Positions 1 through 5,127 of a stretch of 5,127 nt of DNA are shown piece by piece. Numbering within the stretch: position 1 is the first letter of the stretch; every line of letters begins with the position of its first letter. Source of the DNA: an uncultured Tissierellia bacterium. Its GTDB lineage: Bacteria; Bacillota; Clostridia; Tissierellales; Peptoniphilaceae. The position numbers and the translations under genes are program-made. The stretch is taken from NCBI GenBank assembly GCA_947278105.1, contig CAMYOR010000087.1, forward strand, positions 1 through 5,127, written 5' to 3'. Below the pieces are notes generated by a model that had not been told where the DNA came from, ran no database searches, and was given only the letters and a program-made list of their open reading frames with translations.

Positions 1-2
1 CC

Positions 3-332
3 CCGGCCCTGTTCCAGATGGTCATTGAAAAATGCGTTGATGTCGCGCCCAACATTGAGGTTTATAAGAGAAACCGGGATATCCTTTACAAGAATTTGAC
101 CGAAATGGGATACACAGTAGCCGATCCCTTGGGCGCCTTTTATCTTTTTATTAAGGCTCCAGATGGGGATGCAGAAAAATTCTCTGAAAAGGCAAAGGCC
201 CGGGACCTCCTTTTAGTTCCTGGCACCAGCTTTGGGGCACCCACGCACCTGCGTCTGTCTTTCTGCGTGGATACTGAAAAGATTGAAAAATCAATTCCGA
301 TCTTCAAAGAATTAATGGAGGAATGCCATTAA
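3..332 (+). CDS. Pyridoxal-phosphate-dependent aminotransferase, class I/II, C-terminal part (5'-truncated by the window edge)
   Basis: The reading frame is open from the first complete codon (position 3) to the TAA at 330-332, giving about 109 residues. The ATG at 18 is internal, not a start, because in-frame codons Pro-Ala-Leu-Phe-Gln precede it. The fragment matches the small C-terminal domain of fold-type I aminotransferases such as aspartate or aromatic aminotransferases. It has the PLGAFYLF strand motif, then LLLVPGTSFG, then HLRLSFCV. The arginine of the last motif (codon 252-254) is, by family knowledge, the one that binds the substrate carboxylate. The PLP-lysine lies upstream and is not visible. 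Substrate cannot be read from this piece. The position ahead of iorAB suggests that it makes the 2-oxo acid used by IorAB, but a 130-bp gap with a possible terminator separates them, so co-transcription is uncertain. Confidence 0.9.
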   Translation, partial: PALFQMVIEKCVDVAPNIEVYKRNRDILYKNLTEMGYTVADPLGAFYLFIKAPDGDAEKFSEKAKARDLLLVPGTSFGAPTHLRLSFCVDTEKIEKSIPIFKELMEECH

Positions 333-342
333 AATTTGGCAG

Positions 343-368
343 AAAGAAGGGCAAAATTGCCTTTCTTT
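343..368 (+). terminator. Possible intrinsic terminator after the aminotransferase gene
   Basis: An 11-bp hairpin with arms 343-353 and 358-368, including one G-T pair, and an AAAT loop lies 10 bases after the aminotransferase stop. The G+C-rich inner half (GGCA/TGCC) is followed directly by TTTCTTT, so the inner stem plus this T-rich stretch could act as a weak terminator. The T run is interrupted by a C and is itself part of the longer stem. Partial read-through into iorA is therefore possible. Confidence 0.45.
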
Positions 369-388
369 GGCATAGAAGGGTTTGAAAT

Positions 389-411
389 GAGAAACCAGTA
401 AAGGGTTTCTC
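389..411 (+). other. Second hairpin in the leader ahead of iorA
   Basis: GAGAAACC (389-396) and GGTTTCTC (404-411) form a perfect 8-bp stem with a 7-base loop, AGTAAAG. No T run follows on either strand, so it does not look like a terminator. It lies about 50 bases before the iorA start. It may be an RNA structure in the leader, an operator-like inverted repeat, or chance. No clear -35/-10 promoter pair was found around it. Apart from the two hairpins and the ribosome binding site, I see nothing else in 333-462. Confidence 0.4.
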
Positions 412-444
412 CAGGAAAAAAGTGGAGTAGAAAAGTGGAAATAG

Positions 445-450
445 AAAGGA
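445..450 (+). promoter_or_regulatory. Ribosome binding site of iorA
   Basis: AAAGGA lies 12 bases before the ATG at 463. This is slightly longer than the usual spacing but acceptable. It supports the chosen start, whose protein begins directly with the MKELLGGNEAIARG motif typical of IorA N-termini. Confidence 0.6.
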
Positions 451-462
451 CGAGATTATTTA

Positions 463-2232
463 ATGAAAGAATTATTAGGCGGCAACGAGGCGATTGCCCG
501 CGGAATGTATGAAGCGGGCGTCCGGGTTGCCTCTGCTTACCCGGGTACACCCAGCACTGAGATTTTTGAAACCTTACCCCTTTACAAGGACGTGATGCAT
601 TGTGAGTGGGCTCCGAACGAGAAGGTGGGCGCCGAAGTGGCTTACGGCGCTGCCATGGCAGGCGTTCGCAGCGCCTGCGCAATGAAAATGGTCGGCTTTA
701 ACGTTGCCGCAGACCCCATTTTTACGGCAGCTTATAACGGGGTAAATGGCGGCTTTGTCATTTTCAATGCGGACGATCCCAGTATGTATTCTTCTCAAAA
801 CGAGCAGGATAACCGCTGGTATGCCCTCCATGCAAAGCTCCCTATGGTTGAGCCCTCGGATTCCCAGGAATGCAAGGACTTTACCATCAAGGCCTTTGAA
901 ATTTCGGAAGAATTTGATATTCCGGTGATTTTCCGTGAAGTCACTCGGATTGCCCATTCCAAGGGATTGGTCGAGCTTGGCGAAAGAAAGGACGTTCCTT
1001 ACAAGGAATACGTCAAAAATCCCAAGAAGTTTATCTCAACTCCGGCCAATGCCTTTGTCAACCACGTCAAGCTGGAAGAAAAATTAAAGAAGCTTTTGGA
1101 ATTTGCCAATAAGACCGACATGAACCGGATGGAAATCAATGGGTCCAAGGTTGGTGTTGTCACGGCCTCCATTGCTTATGAGTATGCGAAAAATGCCTTC
1201 CCTGAGGACACCTCATTCTTAAAGCTGGGCTTTACGAACCCCCTGCCGATTGATTTGATCAAAGAATTTGCCTCAAAGGTGGAAAAGCTCTACGTTATTG
1301 AAGAGTTAGATGGTTTTATGGAAATGCAGATGAAGGCTGCTGGCATCGATTGTATCGGCAAAGAAGTGATTCCCAATATCCATGAGCTTTCTCCCAACAT
1401 CATCCGGGAAGCGGTTGGCTTGGATAATCCGAAGACAAAGAAAGTCGATGTTGAGGCGGTTTCTCGTCCGCCGGCACTTTGCCCAGGATGCCCCCACCGC
1501 GGGTTCTACTATTCTCTTCATAAGATTGCCAACCAGAAGGAGTTTAAGGGCCGTTTGATTGCAACCGGCGATATCGGCTGCTACACCTTAGGAGCAGCGC
1601 CTCCACTGGCCGCGATTGATACCTGCGTTTGCATGGGCGGCGGTTTTTCCGCTGGTGCCGGCATCGCCCAGGCGATGAAAGTCACTGGAAGAGACTATGT
1701 CGTTGTCGGCGTTCTAGGCGATTCGACTTTCTTCCATTCCGGCATTACCGGAGCGGTGGAGATTGCTTACAACAATGCCAATATGGTTCCGGTCGTTCTG
1801 GACAACCATATCACCGCAATGACCGGCCATCAGGATAACCCCGGAACCGGCTATAACCTCGAAGGGGAAATTGCAGAGAAAATCAGCATTGAAGGAATTT
1901 TAAAAGCGGTTGGCTTTGAAGAAGTTTTGATCGCCGATCCTCAAAACCTTAAAGAGATGGAAGAGACCCTGTTAAAGGCCATTCACTCGGAAAAGAGAGC
2001 CGCAGTCATCTCCAGAAGACCCTGCGTTCTCATTAAAAAGCTCAAATTTGAAAAGGGCCTTTGCCAGGTGGATCGCGAGACCTGCATTGGCTGCAAGAAG
2101 TGCTTAAGCGTCGGCTGCGCTGCGGTGAGCATTGTAGAAGGAAAATCAATGATCGATGAGAACCAGTGCGTCGGATGTACCGTTTGCGCTCAGGTTTGTC
2201 CAGTAGGAGCAATTAGAAAGGTGGACAAGTAA
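463..2232 (+). CDS. iorA: Indolepyruvate:ferredoxin oxidoreductase, alpha subunit (EC 1.2.7.8)
   Basis: Catalytic subunit of the cytoplasmic enzyme that converts an arylpyruvate plus CoA and oxidised ferredoxin to arylacetyl-CoA, CO2 and reduced ferredoxin. It has 589 residues, close to the roughly 600 usual for IorA. Domains in order: the N-terminal pyruvate:ferredoxin-oxidoreductase-like pyrimidine-binding domain with YPGTPSTE (26-33); a middle transketolase-C-like domain (about 225-320); a TPP pyrophosphate-binding domain with CPGCPHR (340-346), GDIGCYTLG (369-377) and the GDS...DN metal/TPP motif (GDS 419-421, DN 447-448); and a C-terminal 2[4Fe-4S] ferredoxin domain. Cluster ligands are C541, C544, C547, C552 and C569, C572, C575, C579. 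The first set has the C-x2-C-x2-C-x4-C spacing associated with IorA; the residue after its last cysteine is Ala, where Pro is common. iorB follows after one base, so the subunits are almost certainly made together. Indolepyruvate, phenylpyruvate and hydroxyphenylpyruvate are family substrates; preference here is unknown. Confidence 0.96.
   Translation: MKELLGGNEAIARGMYEAGVRVASAYPGTPSTEIFETLPLYKDVMHCEWAPNEKVGAEVAYGAAMAGVRSACAMKMVGFNVAADPIFTAAYNGVNGGFVIFNADDPSMYSSQNEQDNRWYALHAKLPMVEPSDSQECKDFTIKAFEISEEFDIPVIFREVTRIAHSKGLVELGERKDVPYKEYVKNPKKFISTPANAFVNHVKLEEKLKKLLEFANKTDMNRMEINGSKVGVVTASIAYEYAKNAFPEDTSFLKLGFTNPLPIDLIKEFASKVEKLYVIEELDGFMEMQMKAAGIDCIGKEVIPNIHELSPNIIREAVGLDNPKTKKVDVEAVSRPPALCPGCPHRGFYYSLHKIANQKEFKGRLIATGDIGCYTLGAAPPLAAIDTCVCMGGGFSAGAGIAQAMKVTGRDYVVVGVLGDSTFFHSGITGAVEIAYNNANMVPVVLDNHITAMTGHQDNPGTGYNLEGEIAEKISIEGILKAVGFEEVLIADPQNLKEMEETLLKAIHSEKRAAVISRRPCVLIKKLKFEKGLCQVDRETCIGCKKCLSVGCAAVSIVEGKSMIDENQCVGCTVCAQVCPVGAIRKVDK
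2217..2224 (+). promoter_or_regulatory. Ribosome binding site of iorB, inside the end of iorA
   Basis: AAAGGTGG lies 9 bases before the iorB ATG and within the last codons of iorA. It is a strong Shine-Dalgarno sequence. With the stop and start only one base apart, it fits coupled translation of the two subunits. Confidence 0.75.
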
Positions 2233-2233
2233 T

Positions 2234-2821
2234 ATGGCAACAAAGACAGTCATGATCGTAGGGGTTGGCGGCCAGGGAGCAATTTTAACTTCCAAAATTT
2301 TAATTAATGGTCTGATCCAAAAGGGCTATGATGTCAAGCAGTCTGAAATTCATGGAATGGCTCAGCGAGGCGGCTCTGTTTCTACCCAGGTCATTTGGGG
2401 GGATAAGGTTTATGCTCCAACCGTGGGCAAGGGCTATGTCGACATTATGGTCGCTTTTGAAAAAATGGAAGCCGTCCGTTACTGTGAATTTATCAAGCCC
2501 GATGGCATTGCCATTATCAATGACTATGAAATGCAGTCACAGACAACCGCTGCGGGCCTTGTTGAGTATCCGCAAGGTACCATTGAGGCAATGAAAGAAA
2601 ACTTTAATACGATTGTTTTCCCAGCGGCTGACATCGCAAAAGAACTAGGCAGCACCAAGTGCATGAACGTCGTTCTCTTTGGCGCTATGTCCAAGGTCCT
2701 GGGTTTGGAGGATATCGACTGGGAGGAAGTTATTCGAAAGACCGTCCCAGAGAAATTCGTTGAGCTCAACCTCAAAGCTTACCACGCTGGCGTAGAAGCT
2801 GCAGAAAAGGCAAAGGCATAG
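2234..2821 (+). CDS. iorB: Indolepyruvate:ferredoxin oxidoreductase, beta subunit
   Basis: Smaller subunit of the IorAB arylpyruvate oxidoreductase, corresponding to the gamma domain of pyruvate:ferredoxin oxidoreductases. At 195 residues it is the usual length. It begins with a Rossmann-like strand and glycine-rich loop, GVGGQGAI (10-17), followed by the family signature SEIHGMAQRGGSVSTQV (37-53). These are the two most diagnostic IorB motifs. No cofactor cysteine motif is present or expected, since TPP and the FeS clusters are in IorA. The ATG at 2234 is chosen because of the good ribosome binding site at 2217-2224 and because the glycine loop sits at the expected distance from the N-terminus. 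It is flanked by iorA (1-base gap) and the CoA-transferase gene (11-base gap), which indicates a single operon. Confidence 0.96.
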   Translation: MATKTVMIVGVGGQGAILTSKILINGLIQKGYDVKQSEIHGMAQRGGSVSTQVIWGDKVYAPTVGKGYVDIMVAFEKMEAVRYCEFIKPDGIAIINDYEMQSQTTAAGLVEYPQGTIEAMKENFNTIVFPAADIAKELGSTKCMNVVLFGAMSKVLGLEDIDWEEVIRKTVPEKFVELNLKAYHAGVEAAEKAKA

Positions 2822-2832
2822 GTTCTGGACTG

Positions 2833-4167
2833 ATGACAATCATGGAACAATACCGGGCAAAGCTTAAAAGCCCGGACGAGGCTGTAAAGCTGGTCAAGGA
2901 TGGGGACTGGGTGGATTATGGGTCCAACAACTCCTTTCCTCATATCCTTGACCAGGCTCTAGCCAAGCGAAAAGATGAACTGGGAACCGTTTATGTGCGC
3001 GGAAACCTGATCCAGGGGCCGGTGAGGGTGATGGAAGAAGATCCCGATATGGAGACCTTCGTCTATCAGACCTGGCACTGCTCAGCTTATGAAAGAAAAA
3101 AAGCAGACCAGGGGAGAGCCTATTTTATCCCCCAGATTTTCCGCAATGAGGCCTGGTATATTAAGAACTTCCTGGATATTGACGTGGCCATGCTTTCGGT
3201 CACCCCCATGGACAAACATGGGTATTTCAATCTTTCTTGCGGAGTCGGAACCGCCCGGGCCATCGCCGATAAGGCAAAAGTGATTATCGTCGAAGTGGTT
3301 GAGAATATGCCCAAAATTTTGGGGGGCATGGGAACCACGCTGCATATTTCTGAGGTCGATGCGGTGGTGGAAGCGGGCAGACAGCCCCTTTGGATTATGG
3401 ATCCTCCCCATCCCTCAGAAACAGATATCAAGATTGCAAAACTGATTTTGCCGCACATTGTCGATGGAGCGACCCTCCAGCTGGGAATCGGCGGAATGCC
3501 CAATGCTCTTGGGACCCTTATTGCTGAATCCGACATCAAGGATCTGGGGATGCACACGGAGCTTTGCTCAGACGGCTATCTAAACCTCTATCAGGCAGGA
3601 AAGCTCACCAACAAAAAAAAGCAGGTTGTTCCCGGAAGAGGAGTTTTAGGGATGCTCTTTGGAACCCAGGATCTCTACGACTGGGCAGACGATAACCAGG
3701 GCCTTGCCGGCTATCCTTTGGATTGGGTCAACGATCCCTATATCGCCGGGGCCAATGATAACCTGATTTCCATTAATGGTTGTATCAAAGTGGATTTATA
3801 TGGGCAGGTTTCCTCAGAGACCGTTGGCTTGCGGCAGATTTCCGGAACGGGGGGGCAGCTCGACTTTGTCGATGCCACTTCCAAGTCAAAAGGGGGAAAA
3901 TCCTTCCTCTGTTTACCCTCCAGCAAGAGGGATAAAGAAGGCAAGCTTCACTCAAATATCGTTCCTTATTTCCAGGGGGATATCGTCACCACTCCCAGGA
4001 CCCAGGCCTACTTTATCGTCACCGAATATGGAGCCGTAAATCTCTCCGGCCTTTCTACCTGGCAGAGGGCAGAGGCGCTGATCTCCATCGCCCATCCCGA
4101 CCTCCGGGAAGATCTGGTTGAAAGTGCAAAGAAACAGAAAATTTGGCTACCCTCTAATAAGAGGTAG
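2833..4167 (+). CDS. Class I acyl-CoA:carboxylate CoA-transferase, butyryl-CoA:acetate / 4-hydroxybutyrate CoA-transferase group
   Basis: Cytoplasmic enzyme expected to move CoA between an acyl-CoA and a carboxylate, commonly acetate, through a covalent glutamyl-CoA intermediate. It has 444 residues, as usual for this group (about 430-450). The N-terminal half is the first CoA-transferase domain (about 1-210). The second domain carries GIGGMPNA (218-225), HTELCSDG (241-248), whose E243 matches the catalytic glutamate by family analogy, and QISGTGGQLDF (335-345). The C-terminal GLSTWQRAEALISIAHPDLR segment (406-425) is typical of butyryl-CoA:acetate CoA-transferases (But), while the NKKK/GTQDLYDWADDN region recalls 4-hydroxybutyrate CoA-transferases. 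The start at 2833 agrees with the family N-terminus (Tyr at residue 7); ATG 2842 is an alternative. No clear Shine-Dalgarno sequence precedes either, so translation probably depends on coupling to iorB. The iorAB context suggests an arylacetyl-CoA substrate; a butyrate role remains possible. Confidence 0.9.
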   Translation: MTIMEQYRAKLKSPDEAVKLVKDGDWVDYGSNNSFPHILDQALAKRKDELGTVYVRGNLIQGPVRVMEEDPDMETFVYQTWHCSAYERKKADQGRAYFIPQIFRNEAWYIKNFLDIDVAMLSVTPMDKHGYFNLSCGVGTARAIADKAKVIIVEVVENMPKILGGMGTTLHISEVDAVVEAGRQPLWIMDPPHPSETDIKIAKLILPHIVDGATLQLGIGGMPNALGTLIAESDIKDLGMHTELCSDGYLNLYQAGKLTNKKKQVVPGRGVLGMLFGTQDLYDWADDNQGLAGYPLDWVNDPYIAGANDNLISINGCIKVDLYGQVSSETVGLRQISGTGGQLDFVDATSKSKGGKSFLCLPSSKRDKEGKLHSNIVPYFQGDIVTTPRTQAYFIVTEYGAVNLSGLSTWQRAEALISIAHPDLREDLVESAKKQKIWLPSNKR

Positions 4168-4207
4168 AAAAAGATTTACCTCCTTTAAAAAAAATTAAGG
4201 TTTAGGA

Positions 4208-4254
4208 AAAAAGAGCCTGCGCCGGATGATCATTCTTCGGCACAGGCTCTTTTT
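4208..4254. terminator. Strong bidirectional intrinsic terminator between the convergent genes
   Basis: Arms 4208-4224 and 4238-4254 form a 17-bp stem with a single C-A mismatch (4220/4242) around a 13-base loop. The core is GAGCCTG...CAGGCTC. It ends in a T run for + strand transcripts (4250-4254) and in an A run (4207-4212) that becomes a T run for - strand transcripts. It can therefore end both the iorAB/CoA-transferase transcript and the transporter transcript. The loop contains the self-complementary ATGATCAT (4226-4233). In the rest of the 153-bp gap I see only A+T-rich sequence and the short repeat at 4308-4331. Confidence 0.9.
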
Positions 4255-4307
4255 AACTGCTTTTCCTTTATGGTGATTTTTAGCTCATTTGAGAATTAAA
4301 CTTCCTT

Positions 4308-4331
4308 ATTATATGAAATATTATATGAAAT
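4308..4331. repeat. Perfect 12-bp tandem duplication over the transporter stop codon
   Basis: ATTATATGAAAT occurs twice in direct succession (4308-4319 and 4320-4331). On the - strand the inner copy holds the last transporter codons and its TAA stop. The outer copy repeats them in frame, giving a second in-frame TAA 12 bases downstream. This looks like a slippage duplication; a double stop is the only visible consequence. Confidence 0.85.
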
Positions 4332-5127
4332 GGAAGAAAGCGTTCAGCTGGATCACCACGATGAACAGAAGGAAAATAGGAGCAATCCACCGCAAGCAGA
4401 ACTTGATATATTTCTTGCCTTTATAGGGGCTGCCTTTTTCCACTTCATCGTCAATATACTCTGGAATCACCCAGCCTAAGAGGATAGACATCACCAGGCC
4501 GCCAAAGGGCATCAGAATTCCTTCGGCAAAGAGGTCAAAGACATCCAGCCAGGTTCCCTGGCCCAGGGGATGCCACATTCCAGTCATTCCTAAACCATCT
4601 GCGGAAACGAGCCAGGATCCCAAAAAGGCAATCCCACCCATGATGAAGGTCATCTTAAGACGCGCTTTTTCATCAGATTTAGCTCCCTTGGACTCCGCCG
4701 CATCCAGCATGGCAGAGACGCCGCCTTCCATCATGCCGATGGAAGAGGTCAATGCAGCAAAGGCAACCAAAAGATAGAAAATGCTTCCAAAGATGGGGCC
4801 GGAAAAGCCCATGTGCTGGAAAACTTCCTGCATGGTGACGAACAGAAGTCCAGGACCGCCGGCAGGTTTAAGGCCGTAGGCGAAAACGGCGGGCATAACG
4901 GCTAAGCCAGCTAAAAGAGCGGCGATGGTATCTGCGATAGGAACAACCTTCGCATTGTATTCAAGATTTTCTTTGCGGCTCAAATAAGAACCGTAAGCAA
5001 TAATACAGCCAGAAGCCAAAGACAGGGAGAAAAACATCTGACCGCCGGCCAGACCTAAAACACTCAGCCACCCTGACCCTTTAAAGACGGTGAAGTCAGG
5101 TTTAAACATAAATGCTAAGCCGCCAGC
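4321..5127 (-). CDS. Sodium:neurotransmitter symporter (NSS/SNF) family amino acid transporter, C-terminal part (5' end outside the window)
   Basis: Inner-membrane sodium-coupled symporter, probably for an amino acid. The frame is open to the window edge, encoding Ala-Gly-Gly-Leu-Ala-Phe before the Met at 5109, so that Met is internal. Numbering from it, AGGQMFFSLSLASG (21-34) and IAYGSYLS (37-44) match transmembrane segment 6 and the loop after it in LeuT. LTSSIGMMEGG (120-130) matches TM8; its T121 and S122 correspond to the Na2-site residues T354 and S355 of LeuT. Hydrophobic stretches follow at about 153-170, 190-215 and 238-256. The protein ends right after the TM11 equivalent, so it is probably an 11-TM bacterial form like MhsT or Tyt1 rather than 12-TM LeuT. 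In the unwound part of TM6 it has Ala-Ser-Gly where LeuT has Gly-Phe-Gly. It converges on the CoA-transferase gene. An aromatic substrate is suggested only by context. Confidence 0.93.
   Translation of the reverse strand, partial: AGGLAFMFKPDFTVFKGSGWLSVLGLAGGQMFFSLSLASGCIIAYGSYLSRKENLEYNAKVVPIADTIAALLAGLAVMPAVFAYGLKPAGGPGLLFVTMQEVFQHMGFSGPIFGSIFYLLVAFAALTSSIGMMEGGVSAMLDAAESKGAKSDEKARLKMTFIMGGIAFLGSWLVSADGLGMTGMWHPLGQGTWLDVFDLFAEGILMPFGGLVMSILLGWVIPEYIDDEVEKGSPYKGKKYIKFCLRWIAPIFLLFIVVIQLNAFFHFI

Noticed and set aside
18..20. ATG at 18 as a start of a small protein
   Set aside because: The frame is open to the window edge and the sequence continues an aminotransferase C-terminal domain, so the gene begins outside the window.
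382..410. TTGAAA (382-387) as the -35 box of an iorA promoter
   Set aside because: At 17-18 bases downstream the sequence is GTTTCT/TTTCTC, which is not a credible -10 box.
333..462. T-box or other riboswitch controlling the operon
   Set aside because: The gap is only 130 bases, with no recognisable T-box motif or antiterminator; two simple hairpins do not make a known riboswitch.
329..957. Two open frames on the - strand opposite the iorA leader and N-terminal region
   Set aside because: They lie mostly antisense to iorA, show no recognisable domain and have low-complexity, Arg/Pro- or His-rich compositions typical of shadow frames.
3082..3557. Two - strand open frames of 109 and 145 codons within the CoA-transferase gene
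   Set aside because: They overlap each other in different frames and are fully antisense to a strongly supported gene; no recognisable motif or ribosome binding site was found.
4147..4167. Hairpin CTAC-CCTC / GAGGTAG at the end of the CoA-transferase gene as a terminator
   Set aside because: It has a bulge, overlaps the stop codon and is followed by A residues rather than T; the hairpin at 4208-4254 is far better.

Overview
The window is a piece of bacterial chromosome of roughly balanced base composition. It looks like an anaerobic, amino-acid-fermenting bacterium, most likely a Clostridia-type Firmicute. The basis is gene content (ferredoxin-dependent 2-oxoacid oxidoreductase, butyryl-CoA:acetate-type CoA-transferase, sodium-coupled amino acid symporter), G-rich Shine-Dalgarno sequences and strong hairpin-plus-T-run terminators. 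The species cannot be named from this sequence.

Layout on the + strand: the 3' end of a class I/II PLP-dependent aminotransferase (3-332); a 130-bp gap with two hairpins (333-462); iorA (463-2232) and iorB (2234-2821), the two subunits of indolepyruvate:ferredoxin oxidoreductase, one base apart; and a class I CoA-transferase of the butyryl-CoA:acetate / 4-hydroxybutyrate CoA-transferase group (2833-4167), 11 bases after iorB. A 153-bp gap (4168-4320) holds one strong hairpin that can terminate transcription from both sides. A sodium:neurotransmitter-symporter-family (NSS/SNF) transporter lies on the - strand (4321 to beyond 5127); its N-terminal part is outside the window.

Reading the genes together (inference): the aminotransferase converts an amino acid, probably aromatic, to its 2-oxo acid. 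IorAB decarboxylates the arylpyruvate oxidatively to an arylacetyl-CoA and reduces ferredoxin. The CoA-transferase could then move CoA to acetate, releasing the aryl acetate and giving acetyl-CoA for ATP formation through phosphotransacetylase and acetate kinase. The facing symporter could import the amino acid. Each gene belongs to a known family. The arrangement, with a But-like CoA-transferase in the place where an arylacetyl-CoA ligase or ADP-forming synthetase might be expected, is the most interesting point. I see no wholly new system, RNA gene, mobile element or CRISPR array.
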